DNA of 64,000 bases from Qipengyuania gaetbuli (GTDB lineage: Bacteria > Pseudomonadota > Alphaproteobacteria > Sphingomonadales > Sphingomonadaceae): the NCBI RefSeq assembly GCF_009827315.1, contig NZ_WTYF01000004.1, positions 1,984,001-2,048,000 of the forward strand, given 5' to 3'. A model generated the notes under the pieces. That model was not told the DNA's origin and did not search any database. It saw only the letters and a program-made list of their open reading frames with translations. Position 1 is the stretch's first letter. Every line of letters starts with the position of its first letter. Below are positions 1 through 7,795 of this stretch, in pieces. Both the position numbers and the translations under genes were made by a program.

Positions 1-422
1 CGGCGATGGTGAGGATGCACGAGACCACGCCGGAGGTGGCGGGGCAGCTGCGCGCCGAGCTTGGTCGCAAGAGCATCTACGCCGAAACGGTCGCCCTGCT
101 CGCGCGGCGCGGCTTCGCCATTCCTGCCGAGGTCCTGGAGCGCGATGTCTGGGAGCCGTGGACGCATTCGCCCGGGGTCGAGGCGGCGTGGGCCGAAATC
201 TACCGCGACCCGAAGGCGCACTGGGACCTCTACGAGCTGGCGGAAAAGCTGGTCGATCTGGAGTATCACTTCCAGCGCTGGCGCTTCGGCCATTTGAAGA
301 CCGTGGAACGGATCATCGGCTTCAAGACCGGCACCGGCGGTACGCCCGGCGTGCCCTACCTCGCCGGCGTCTTGCAGCAGGCCTTCTTCCCCGAGCTGCT
401 GAGCGTGAGGACCGCGATATGA
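1..422 (+). CDS. kynA: Tryptophan 2,3-dioxygenase, C-terminal part (5' truncated by window edge)
   Basis: This enzyme opens the indole ring of L-tryptophan to N-formylkynurenine using a b-type haem, the first step of the kynurenine pathway. About 139 codons are present in the frame whose first full codon is at position 3, roughly half of a normal enzyme. The C-terminal family signature is clear: an FGHLKTVERIIGFKTGTGGT stretch, whose His is the expected axial haem ligand and whose GTGG loop closes over the substrate, followed by a FFPEL-VRT ending. The stop overlaps the start of kynB (ATGA), so translation is probably coupled. The methionine at position 6 is internal, not a start. Confidence 0.93.
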   Translation, partial: AMVRMHETTPEVAGQLRAELGRKSIYAETVALLARRGFAIPAEVLERDVWEPWTHSPGVEAAWAEIYRDPKAHWDLYELAEKLVDLEYHFQRWRFGHLKTVERIIGFKTGTGGTPGVPYLAGVLQQAFFPELLSVRTAI

Positions 423-1066
423 GTTCCTGGCGCAGCTCGCGGCGGATCTGGGATATCAGCCAGGTGCTGCGCCCCGGACTGCCCGTCTGGCCGGGCGATA
501 CCGCCTTCGGGTTCGAGCGCACATGGCGGATGGAGGACGGCTCGCCCGTCAATGTCGGCCGGATAGTCATGAGCACGCATTCGGGCACCCATGCCGACGC
601 GCCGCTGCACTATGATGCCGCCGGATTGGACGCAGCCGGGATGGAACTCGATCCCTTCATCGGCGAATGCTTGGTGGTGGATGCACGCGGCGTTTCCGGA
701 GAGATCGACGTCGCCGACCTGCCGCACCTCGGCAGCGCCGACAGGGTGCTGTTCCGCACTTGGGAAGCCTTCCCGCATGACGAATGGCGCAGCGACTGGA
801 AGCCCATCGCTGCCGAGACGATCGAGTGGCTCGCGCTGCAGAGTGTGAAGCTGGTCGGTACCGACGCACCCAGTGTCGATCCGCAGGATTCCAAGACCAT
901 GGATGCCCACAAGGCCGTGGCGAGAAACGACATGCGCATTCTCGAAGGTCTCGTGCTCGATGATGTCGCTGAGGGCCGCTACGAGCTTATTGCCCTGCCG
1001 CTCAAGGTGGGCGGCGGGGATGCCGGCCTCACCCGCGCAATCCTCAGGGAACTTCGCGATGCTTGA
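419..1066 (+). CDS. kynB: Kynurenine formamidase (cyclase family), KynB
   Basis: KynB hydrolyses N-formylkynurenine to kynurenine and formate. The 215-residue product has the length of bacterial metal-dependent formamidases of the cyclase family. The metal-binding signature HSGTHADAPLH lies at residues 54-64, with H54, H58, D60 and H64 as likely Zn ligands or active-site residues. A GTDAPSVDPQDSK stretch follows in the C-terminal half. The ATG at 419 overlaps the kynA stop, and the stop overlaps the kynU start by 8 bases, so the three genes form one coupled operon. A longer in-frame extension upstream runs inside kynA and is not used. Confidence 0.95.
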   Translation: MSSWRSSRRIWDISQVLRPGLPVWPGDTAFGFERTWRMEDGSPVNVGRIVMSTHSGTHADAPLHYDAAGLDAAGMELDPFIGECLVVDARGVSGEIDVADLPHLGSADRVLFRTWEAFPHDEWRSDWKPIAAETIEWLALQSVKLVGTDAPSVDPQDSKTMDAHKAVARNDMRILEGLVLDDVAEGRYELIALPLKVGGGDAGLTRAILRELRDA

Positions 1067-2276
1067 GCGCGCACGCAGTCTCGACGCGGCGGACCCGCAG
1101 GCAAGTTTCCGCCACCGTTTCGACGTGCCCGAGGGCGTCATCTACCTCGACGGCAATTCCCTCGGTTGCCTGCCCAAGGCCACGCCGGCGCGTTTGGAAC
1201 AGGTCGTTCGGGGCGAGTGGGGGCGCGACCTCATCCGCAGCTGGAACAGCGCGGACTGGATTCACTTGCCGCAGCGCGTCGGGGCGAAGATCGCCCCGCT
1301 CATCGGCGCGCAGCCGCACGAGGTCATCGCCTGCGACAGCGTCTCGGTAAACCTCTACAAGCTCATCTCCGCCGCGCTTGCCATGCGGCCGGGGCGCAAG
1401 ACCGTGCTGAGCGAGCCGGGCAATTTCCCGACCGACGTCTACATGATCGAAGGCCTCGAAAAGCAGGGGTTGGCGCAGCGTAGGCTGGTCGCCCGCGAGG
1501 AATTGGCAGGGGCGCTCGACGATAATGTCGCGCTGCTCATGCTTACGCATGCGCATTACAAGACTGGCCAACTGTTCGACATGGAAGCGCTTACGCGCGC
1601 GGCGCATGAGGCAGGTGCGCTGGTGCTGTGGGACCTGTCGCATTCGGGCGGCGCGCTACCGGTGGACCTCACCGCCTGCGAGGCCGATTTCGCGGTCGGC
1701 TGCGGATACAAGTACCTGAACGGAGGTCCGGGAGCACCGGCCTATGCCTTCGTGGCTCAGCGGCATCACGAGGCCATCGCGCAGCCGCTGAGTGGCTGGA
1801 TGGGGCACGCGAAACCGTTCGAGTTCAGCGACGACTACACGCCTGCTGCAGGCGTCGATCGCCTGCTGTGCGGCACGCCCGGCATCCTTGGCCTCGCCGC
1901 GCTGGAAGTGGGCGTCGATCTCATCGCCGAAATCGGGGTGGAGCGGCTTTATGCCAAGTCGCAGAAGCTGTCGGAATTTTTCCGCCAATGCCTTTCCGAA
2001 GCGGATGTCGAGCTGGAACTCGTCAGCCCTGCAGATCCCGTGCAGCGCGGTAGCCAGCTCTCTTTCCGCCACGGCGATGCCTACGCCATCTGCCAGGCGC
2101 TGATCGCGCGCGGCGTGATCGGCGACTTCCGCGATCCCGACATCCTGCGTTTCGGGTTCGCGCCTGCCTATTTGCGTTTCGAAGACATGGCCGAGGCCGT
2201 GAGGCACCTCGCCGAAGTGATCGAGACCGGCGAGTGGCAGCGCAGCGTGTTCCGCGAACGAGCGGCCGTTACCTGA
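1059..2276 (+). CDS. kynU: Kynureninase, KynU
   Basis: This PLP enzyme cleaves kynurenine to anthranilate and alanine, the third step of tryptophan catabolism. The 405 residues match the usual length of about 410. The N-terminal YLDGNSLG motif is at residues 29-36, the PLP-ring aspartate is D192 in a WDLSHSGG context, and the Schiff-base lysine is K218 in GYKYLNGGPG. The start at 1059 overlaps the kynB stop and gives the normal N-terminus; an upstream ATG in frame lies within kynB and was not chosen. With kynA and kynB it completes an aerobic tryptophan-to-anthranilate module. Confidence 0.95.
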   Translation: MLERARSLDAADPQASFRHRFDVPEGVIYLDGNSLGCLPKATPARLEQVVRGEWGRDLIRSWNSADWIHLPQRVGAKIAPLIGAQPHEVIACDSVSVNLYKLISAALAMRPGRKTVLSEPGNFPTDVYMIEGLEKQGLAQRRLVAREELAGALDDNVALLMLTHAHYKTGQLFDMEALTRAAHEAGALVLWDLSHSGGALPVDLTACEADFAVGCGYKYLNGGPGAPAYAFVAQRHHEAIAQPLSGWMGHAKPFEFSDDYTPAAGVDRLLCGTPGILGLAALEVGVDLIAEIGVERLYAKSQKLSEFFRQCLSEADVELELVSPADPVQRGSQLSFRHGDAYAICQALIARGVIGDFRDPDILRFGFAPAYLRFEDMAEAVRHLAEVIETGEWQRSVFRERAAVT

Positions 2277-2295
2277 CAGGCTGGACCGTGCGCGC

Positions 2296-2571
2296 TTACT
2301 TCGGAGTCTTGCCGAGGCTGGCGCGATATTCCTCGATCGTCATGGCTTCGGCGTAGCCTTCATCTTCGGGCGCAACGCAATTGCCGGTCACCACGACATT
2401 GCCGAACATCCCGCCGCGCGATTCCGCTTTGGGCGATTCGATGCGCATGTCCGGTCCTCTCGCTTCGCAGATGTCGGCAAGTTCCGTGCCCGCCTGCTCG
2501 ATGGCCGTCGAAACGCAGCCGCCCAGCACTGCCGCCAGCGGCAGGAGGAAAGCGACACTAGTAATTTTCAT
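2296..2571 (-). CDS. Small predicted lipoprotein, function unknown
   Basis: The 91-residue product has a short hydrophobic signal peptide ending in a lipobox (LGGC, lipidated cysteine C19), so it is probably a membrane-anchored periplasmic lipoprotein. The mature part is hydrophilic with two further cysteines and no motif I recognise. It converges on kynU with a 19-base gap and stands alone on its strand. I assign no function. Confidence 0.7.
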   Translation of the reverse strand: MKITSVAFLLPLAAVLGGCVSTAIEQAGTELADICEARGPDMRIESPKAESRGGMFGNVVVTGNCVAPEDEGYAEAMTIEEYRASLGKTPK

Positions 2572-2702
2572 GATCGTTCAATTCCTTGCGCCAAGATTGG
2601 CGCCAGCGCTTGAATAATTCACGCGCTTTTCTTGGACAAGCGAATAATCAGGCCGCAGTAATTGTGGGCGGCTCCCGCGGTGATGCTTGGACGCGGTATT
2701 GA

Positions 2703-3221
2703 CTAGAGCGTGCGGCGCATCAGGATATCGCGCTGCACATCGTTCCCGATCGTGAATTCGTGTTCGCCGAAAGCCGTGAAGCCCTGCCGCGAATAGAACT
2801 CGATCGCCTTGGGGTTTTCCTCCCACACGCCGAGCCACACGGCATCGGCTGCCATCGCTTCGGCCTGCCCGACGGCATGCTGGAAAAGCGCCTTGCCGAC
2901 GCCCGCCCCCTGCATTGCTTCATCGACGTAGATGCGCTCGATCTCCAAGGTCCTGCCTTCCAACTCTTCGGTCTGGGCATTTCCCGTGTTGGTCTTGAGG
3001 TATCCGCCGATCTCGTCCCCGAACCGCGCGAAATAGAAGTGGGAGTCCGGATTGCGCAGTTCCTGCTCGAGCTGCTCCTGGGAAAACGCCCGGTCGAGGT
3101 AGATGGCGAAATCGTTGGGATTGTTTCCGGCTGCGAAAGTCTGCTCGAAGGTCCGGCGCCCGATCGCGGCCAGGGCAGAAACCTCGTCAAGCTGGACCGG
3201 CAGGATCGAGATGGCTGTCAT
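2703..3221 (-). CDS. GNAT-family N-acetyltransferase
   Basis: The 172-residue protein has the GNAT fold signature. An IERIYVDEAMQGAGVGKAL stretch around residues 94-112 contains the beta4 strand and the Q/RxxGxG/A acetyl-CoA pyrophosphate loop (Q104 to K110). Further on, a WLGVWEENPKAIEFYSRQGF segment is the typical C-terminal beta5/alpha4 region. Such proteins transfer an acetyl group from acetyl-CoA to an amine, but the substrate cannot be told from the sequence. The gene lies between the small lipoprotein and the HNH nuclease gene on the same strand, without close coupling to either. Confidence 0.88.
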   Translation of the reverse strand: MTAISILPVQLDEVSALAAIGRRTFEQTFAAGNNPNDFAIYLDRAFSQEQLEQELRNPDSHFYFARFGDEIGGYLKTNTGNAQTEELEGRTLEIERIYVDEAMQGAGVGKALFQHAVGQAEAMAADAVWLGVWEENPKAIEFYSRQGFTAFGEHEFTIGNDVQRDILMRRTL

Positions 3222-3273
3222 TGATGCGGGCTAACTGCCGCATGCCGCGGCGGTCAAGCGAATGTCCGCTCCC

Positions 3274-3882
3274 TCACTCTTCCAGCTCGATGTCCCAGTA
3301 GAGCCAGTCGCGCCAGGTCTCGTGAAGGTAGTTTGGCGGAAACATCTTGCCATGCTGCTGCAGCTGCCAGTGCGTCGGACGGATGGGTTCGTTGTAGAGC
3401 TGCATGCCCGCCTGCTTCGGCGTGCGGCCGCCCTTTTTCATGTTGCAGGGCGCGCAGGCGGTGGCGATGTTCTCCCACGTCGTCTTGCCGCCCAGCCGGC
3501 GCGGAATGACATGGTCGAAGGTGAGATGGTTCATGTCCCCGCAGAACTGGCAGGAAAACCGGTCGCGCAGGAACAGGTTGAAGCGGGTGAAGGCGGGGAA
3601 TTCGCTCGGCTTCACGTACTGCTTCAGCGCGATCACGCTGGGGATCTTCATGTCGAGATTGGGGGAGTGGACCTCGCGGTCGTAGGTGGCGATGACGTCC
3701 ACCCGGTCGAGGAAGATGGCCTTGATCGCGGTCTGCCATGGCCAGAGGCTGAGCGGGTAATAGGAAAGCGGGGTGTAATCGGCGTTCAGGACGAGTGACG
3801 GACACGACTGCAGATTGCGCGTCGGATCCCCGTCCGTACTTCGGAACCTGGCGGCCCGTTCAAGCAGTTCGGCCCTGAACAC
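3274..3882 (-). CDS. HNH endonuclease family protein
   Basis: This is the conserved alphaproteobacterial HNH protein of about 185-200 residues. The C-terminal half carries a treble-clef HNH motif: C111 and C114, the DH pair at D123-H124, N138, and C143 and C146 in a CAPCNMKKGG context. The N-terminal part has the typical SLVLNADYTPLSYYPLSLW stretch. The start is uncertain: no ATG is available, so I take the GTG at 3882 (202 residues); a GTG at 3960 would add 26 residues that look less conserved. The gene diverges from gluQ. Its biological target is unknown to me; it is not next to any methylase. Confidence 0.85.
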   Translation of the reverse strand: MFRAELLERAARFRSTDGDPTRNLQSCPSLVLNADYTPLSYYPLSLWPWQTAIKAIFLDRVDVIATYDREVHSPNLDMKIPSVIALKQYVKPSEFPAFTRFNLFLRDRFSCQFCGDMNHLTFDHVIPRRLGGKTTWENIATACAPCNMKKGGRTPKQAGMQLYNEPIRPTHWQLQQHGKMFPPNYLHETWRDWLYWDIELEE

Positions 3883-3985
3883 TTCGGCGTTCCTCCCCGA
3901 TGGCTGTGAGAATGCACTTGCACAGATACGGGTCAAGACTGTTACAGACAGGCTTTCCACAGGCTTATCCAGCGAGTCCGGTCAT

Positions 3986-4816
3986 TTGGTAGTCACGCGC
4001 TTCGCCCCCAGTCCCAATGGTTCGCTCCACCTGGGGCACGCCTATTCGGCGGTGGTGGCACACGACATTGCCAGGGAACGCGGCGGGAAATTCCTCCTGC
4101 GGATCGAGGATATCGACGGCGTGCGCTCGCTTCCCGAAAAGCCCGACGAATTCCGCGAGGACCTCGCCTGGCTCGGGCTGGAGTGGGAGGAAGTGCCCGC
4201 CCAGTCCACCCGCCTCGTCAATTACGAGGAGGTGGCGCAGTTCCTCTTCCACGAAGGCCTGCTGTATCCCTGCACCTGCACGCGCGCAGAAATCGCCGCG
4301 CTCGAACCGCGCCTGGGGCCGGAGGGGGCCATCTATCCCGGTACCTGCAAGGGGCAGAACTTCGATCCCGAAAAGCCCGTCTCGCTGCGGCTGGACGTCG
4401 ACAAGGCGCTGGCGCGGGTGGGCGAGGTCATCTGGGAAGACGAAACCAACGGCGTGATGGTCGCGGATCCGCGGGTCTTCGGCGATGTCGTGCTGGTCAG
4501 GAAGGATGCGCCGGCCAGCTACCACCTAGCAGCCACGCTGGACGATGCCGCCGACGGCGTGACGCTGGTGACGCGCGGGCAGGACCTGTTCGCCATGACT
4601 CATATCCACCGCGTCCTGCAGGAATTGCTGGGTCTGCCGGTGCCCGAATACCATCACCATCCCATCCTGCTGGACGAGACCGGGCAGAAGCTGGCCAAGC
4701 GCCGCAACTCCCCCAGCCTCGCCCAGAGGCGCAAGGACGGCGAGGACGGACGGGAACTTGCCGCGCGCCTGCGCGCTGGAGAGTTTCCGGCTGGAATTTC
4801 CCTCGCCAATGCCTAG
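3986..4816 (+). CDS. gluQ: Glutamyl-Q tRNA(Asp) synthetase
   Basis: GluQ is a truncated GluRS paralogue that attaches glutamate to queuosine in the tRNA(Asp) anticodon. The 276 residues cover only a catalytic core and lack an anticodon-binding domain, as expected. The HIGH motif is HLGH at residues 15-18 within APSPNGSLHLGH, the Zn-binding CxC...C cluster is in the YPCTCTRAEI and YPGTCKG segments, and a KMSKS-like loop reads KLAKRR. The start is a TTG at 3986, placed directly before VVTRFAPSPNG; there is no ATG in frame near it. An ATG far upstream (3815) lies inside the divergent HNH gene and would add a non-homologous tail. Confidence 0.92.
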   Translation: MVVTRFAPSPNGSLHLGHAYSAVVAHDIARERGGKFLLRIEDIDGVRSLPEKPDEFREDLAWLGLEWEEVPAQSTRLVNYEEVAQFLFHEGLLYPCTCTRAEIAALEPRLGPEGAIYPGTCKGQNFDPEKPVSLRLDVDKALARVGEVIWEDETNGVMVADPRVFGDVVLVRKDAPASYHLAATLDDAADGVTLVTRGQDLFAMTHIHRVLQELLGLPVPEYHHHPILLDETGQKLAKRRNSPSLAQRRKDGEDGRELAARLRAGEFPAGISLANA

Positions 4817-4825
4817 GTAGTGCCC

Positions 4826-5056
4826 ATGAACACCTTCTTCGTCATCCTGCTCATCGCGGCCATGGTCATGGTCGTCGTTTCACTCGTGCGCGGCGTGGTT
4901 GCTTTCCTGCAAAGCACCAAGATCGACCTCGAGAGCGGCGAACAGGTCGATGCGACCGAAATGCAGCTTAAGCAGAACCGCGCCATGATGGCGCGCGTGA
5001 AGTGGCAGGCGGTGGCGATCATCATCATCGCGATCATGCTCGCAGTCGCCAGCTAG
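4826..5056 (+). CDS. Twin-transmembrane HIG1-like protein
   Basis: The 76-residue product has two predicted membrane helices (about residues 2-22 and 52-74) joined by a charged loop of about 30 residues rich in Q, E and K. This resembles the short HIG1-type twin-transmembrane proteins found next to pduO in alphaproteobacteria. I chose the ATG at 4826 over a GTG two codons earlier. It starts 9 bases after gluQ and ends 7 bases before pduO, so the three are probably co-transcribed. A link to respiratory-chain assembly is known for eukaryotic HIG1 proteins and is only inferred here. Confidence 0.75.
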   Translation: MNTFFVILLIAAMVMVVVSLVRGVVAFLQSTKIDLESGEQVDATEMQLKQNRAMMARVKWQAVAIIIIAIMLAVAS

Positions 5057-5063
5057 GCGGGCT

Positions 5064-5648
5064 GTGGGGGTGGTAAAGCTCAACAAGATCTATACCCGCA
5101 CGGGCGACGACGGGACCACCGGCCTCGTCGACGGTTCGCGCCTTGCCAAGCATGCTCCGCGCATGGAAGCGATCGGCGCGGTGGACGAGGCGAATTCCGC
5201 CCTCGGCCTTGCGGCGGTGGTGCTGGCGGGCAGCGGGCCGGGCGATACGCTTTACCGCATCCAGAACGACATGTTCGACCTTGGCGCCGACCTTGCCACG
5301 CCTGCGGGCGAGGGCGAGGATTTCGCGCCGTCCGAAATGGTCCTGCGCGTCGTTGCCAGCCAGGTCGCCTGGCTCGAACAGGCCATCGACGAGGCGAACG
5401 AACAGCTCGAGCCGCTGACCAGCTTCGTACTTCCCGGCGGAAGCGAAGCCGCGGCGCGCCTCCATGTCGCACGCGCATCCGCCCGCCGTGCCGAGCGGGC
5501 GATGGCCGCCATGGCTGCCGCAGAGCCGGTCAACCCGCAGGCGCTCGCCTATATCAACCGCCTGTCCGACTATCTCTTCGTCCTTGCGCGGCTGGCCAAT
5601 GACGGGGGCAGGGCGGACGTGAAGTGGATTCCGGGCCAAAACCGCTAA
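5064..5648 (+). CDS. pduO: ATP:cob(I)alamin adenosyltransferase, PduO type
   Basis: This enzyme adenosylates cob(I)alamin to coenzyme B12. The 194 residues carry the family landmarks: an N-terminal KIYTRTGDDGTTGLVDG motif that binds the ATP triphosphate, an AVDEANSALG motif, and a C-terminal arginine-rich helix ASARRAERAM with YINRLSDYLFVLAR after it. The start is a GTG at 5064; a second GTG two codons later is equally possible. It lies 7 bases behind the HIG1-like gene and just upstream of the 3-hydroxyacyl-CoA dehydrogenase. The likely client, methylmalonyl-CoA mutase, is not in this window. Confidence 0.93.
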   Translation: MGVVKLNKIYTRTGDDGTTGLVDGSRLAKHAPRMEAIGAVDEANSALGLAAVVLAGSGPGDTLYRIQNDMFDLGADLATPAGEGEDFAPSEMVLRVVASQVAWLEQAIDEANEQLEPLTSFVLPGGSEAAARLHVARASARRAERAMAAMAAAEPVNPQALAYINRLSDYLFVLARLANDGGRADVKWIPGQNR

Positions 5649-5719
5649 CTGGCCGCTAGCCAGCCCCCGACACCTTCGCTAGACCGCGCGCTTTGCTGCA
5701 CGTGCGAAGGAATTTCCAA

Positions 5720-6592
5720 GTGACCAAGACGATCGCGATCATCGGTGCGGGCCAGATGGGCTCGGGCATCGCGCAGACCATTGCCCAGCACGGCATGCAG
5801 GTGCTGCTGGCCGATGTAAGCCTCGAAGTCGCGACGAAAGCGCACGCGGGCATCGACAAGGCGCTCGGCAAGCTGGTCGGCCGCGGCAAGATCGAAATGG
5901 CCGATGCCGAGGCGGCGCTGTCGCGCATCGCCCCGGTGGGCGACTATGCCCGCATGGACGAAGCCGAGATGATCATCGAGGCGGCGACCGAGAAGGAAGA
6001 AATCAAGAAGGCCATTTTCGAGAAGGCGGGCGAAAAGCTGGGCGCCGGTGCGATCATGGCATCGAACACCAGTTCCATCCCGATCACGCGCATGGCGAAT
6101 TACTCGCCCGATCCGGCGCGCTTTATCGGCCTGCATTTCTTCAACCCCGTCCCGGTGATGGGCCTGATTGAGGTCATTCCCGGCCTCGCCACCAGCGAGG
6201 AAACGACCGCTCGCACCAAGGCATTTGCCGAGGCGCTGGGCAAGGAAGTCGTGCTGTCGCAGGACGAACCCGGCTTCGTCGTGAACCGCATCCTGCTGCC
6301 GATGATCAACGAGGCGATCTTCGTCCTCGGCCAGTCGACGGCCGGTCTCGAGGACATCGACAAGGGCTGCAGGCTCGGTCTCAACCACCCGATGGGCCCG
6401 CTCCAGCTGGCCGATTTCGTCGGGCTCGACACCTGCCTCGACATCCTGATGGTGCTGTATCGGACCACGCGTGACAGCAAGTACCGTCCCGCGCCGCTGC
6501 TGGTGAAATATGTCGAGGCCGGCTGGCTTGGCCGCAAGACCGGTCGCGGCTTCTACGACTACTCGGGCGAGGCCCCGACCCCCACGCGCTAG
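5720..6592 (+). CDS. hbd: 3-hydroxybutyryl-CoA dehydrogenase
   Basis: The enzyme oxidises 3-hydroxyacyl-CoA (or reduces acetoacetyl-CoA) with NAD(P). The 290-residue product is the monofunctional family length. The Rossmann motif GAGQMGSG is at residues 9-16. Catalytic residues align with constant offset to the human enzyme: S118, H139, E151 and N189. The GTG at 5720 is the chosen start because AAGGA sits 9-10 bases upstream and the protein then begins [11 protein letters not shown]; a TTG at 5693 would add nine unlikely residues. It follows pduO by 71 bases. Confidence 0.94.
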   Translation: MTKTIAIIGAGQMGSGIAQTIAQHGMQVLLADVSLEVATKAHAGIDKALGKLVGRGKIEMADAEAALSRIAPVGDYARMDEAEMIIEAATEKEEIKKAIFEKAGEKLGAGAIMASNTSSIPITRMANYSPDPARFIGLHFFNPVPVMGLIEVIPGLATSEETTARTKAFAEALGKEVVLSQDEPGFVVNRILLPMINEAIFVLGQSTAGLEDIDKGCRLGLNHPMGPLQLADFVGLDTCLDILMVLYRTTRDSKYRPAPLLVKYVEAGWLGRKTGRGFYDYSGEAPTPTR

Positions 6593-6639
6593 GAACCGCG
6601 CAGGCCGCCTGCCCGTTGGTCATGCAAAGGAGATTTTGC

Positions 6640-6981
6640 ATGACCGATACCAAGGTACAGACCCAGGAAATGCGCCAGTCGGGCCTCGCCCCCGAAACGC
6701 ATAACGACGAGCAGGACGATCACCGCTCGCAGGCGCAGGAAGTGGCCGAGCAGGCCCGTTCACTGACCTCGGAAACGCATTCGCCTACCGAGAGTGAAAA
6801 GGGCCCCAACTCCTCGGGCCTGATGGGCGATTCCACGCAGGACACCGTCGATCACATGCGCGACATGGAAAGTTCGGGCCGGATCGATATGGGCGCCTTT
6901 CGCGGCGAGCCCAACATGGACGACAATGCCGGCAAGTACGGCGAAGGCCATGACGCCGAGTTCGAAGAGGACGACAGCTAG
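6640..6981 (+). CDS. Acidic, low-complexity hydrophilic protein, function unknown
   Basis: The 113-residue product is highly acidic and polar (rich in D, E, S, T, Q, H and N), without membrane segments or cysteines, and is predicted to be largely disordered. I recognise no domain. The ATG at 6640 is preceded by a strong AAGGAG (6627-6632) at 7 bases, which decides against the ATG at 6616. The stop overlaps by 4 bases with the end of the convergent DUF202 gene. A stress or desiccation role is conceivable for such composition but unsupported. Confidence 0.7.
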   Translation: MTDTKVQTQEMRQSGLAPETHNDEQDDHRSQAQEVAEQARSLTSETHSPTESEKGPNSSGLMGDSTQDTVDHMRDMESSGRIDMGAFRGEPNMDDNAGKYGEGHDAEFEEDDS

Positions 6982-7388
6982 CCGCCGAGATTTCCGTCGT
7001 TGAGGATCCAGAGGCCCGCAGTCAGCACGAGCGAGCCTGCGGCGACCGAATAGGCGAGCGCGCGGAAGTTCGGGGTTGAAATGGCCTCGAACTGGTGCGC
7101 GTCGAGCCGTTCCAGTGTGCGGCAGGCGCGCTTCTGGGCGGTAATGGCAAGCCAGCCCCCTGCAAGGATGAAGACCGTAGCGATGGCCTTTGCCAGCCAC
7201 GGCGGGTCGAACGCGCCGAACACGGCCTTGAACCCTAGGCCGATGCCGATGGCGGCGAAGGATGTGCGTATCCAGCCCGCAAAAGTCCGCTCCATCGCCA
7301 TGATGTTGCGGTCTTCGGCAAGGTCGGTGCGCAGTTCAGCCCACTGGGTGCTCTTGTCGGGTCTGTCGGGCGGATCGTCCTGGGACAT
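6978..7388 (-). CDS. DUF202 (YidH-type) inner-membrane protein
   Basis: The 136-residue protein has a hydrophilic N-terminus, the DUF202 signature around residues 24-43 (AEDRNIMAMERTFAGWIRTS), and three predicted membrane helices at about 39-58, 66-84 and 109-129. The family is widespread and functionally uncharacterised. The gene converges with the acidic protein gene and shares its last bases. Confidence 0.86.
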   Translation of the reverse strand: MSQDDPPDRPDKSTQWAELRTDLAEDRNIMAMERTFAGWIRTSFAAIGIGLGFKAVFGAFDPPWLAKAIATVFILAGGWLAITAQKRACRTLERLDAHQFEAISTPNFRALAYSVAAGSLVLTAGLWILNDGNLGG

Positions 7389-7424
7389 GCCGTAGAAGCG
7401 AGCGAGAAAGGCAGGCGTTCCGGA

Positions 7425-7769
7425 TTACTGGGCGGCGATCGGGTCGGTCGAGACCAGCGGCTCGGTATCGTTGACCAGCCAGCTCTGGTCTTCCGGCGTC
7501 GTTTCGGCGGGCGCATCGAGGCTCCCGGCTTCGGAATACCAGCTGTCGAGTTCGGGCGAGGCCTGCTGACGCGGTTGCACTTGGGCCTGCGCCGGGGCTG
7601 CGGCTGGCGCAGCGACTACGGGGCGCGCAGTGGCTTCGGCCGACTGGTCGGCAAGGCTCTGCAACATGCCCGGGTCTTCTTCGCGGCCCACCATCGCCAT
7701 GACGGCGAGGAGGAACAGGCCGATCATCACGAGCTTCTTGCGCTGGGTGGTAAACAGGCTGGTTTCCAT
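7425..7769 (-). CDS. Single-pass membrane protein with Ala/Pro/Gln-rich tail, function unknown
   Basis: The product (114 residues from the ATG at 7769) has a short cytoplasmic stretch, one membrane helix at about residues 14-28, then an Ala/Pro/Gln-rich linker and an acidic tail. It has no domain I recognise. An ATG three codons upstream (7778) is an alternative start. It lies between mutS and the DUF202 gene, all on the minus strand. Confidence 0.62.
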   Translation of the reverse strand: METSLFTTQRKKLVMIGLFLLAVMAMVGREEDPGMLQSLADQSAEATARPVVAAPAAAPAQAQVQPRQQASPELDSWYSEAGSLDAPAETTPEDQSWLVNDTEPLVSTDPIAAQ

Positions 7770-7795
7770 GACGCGCAACTATAGGCGCAGCGCGG

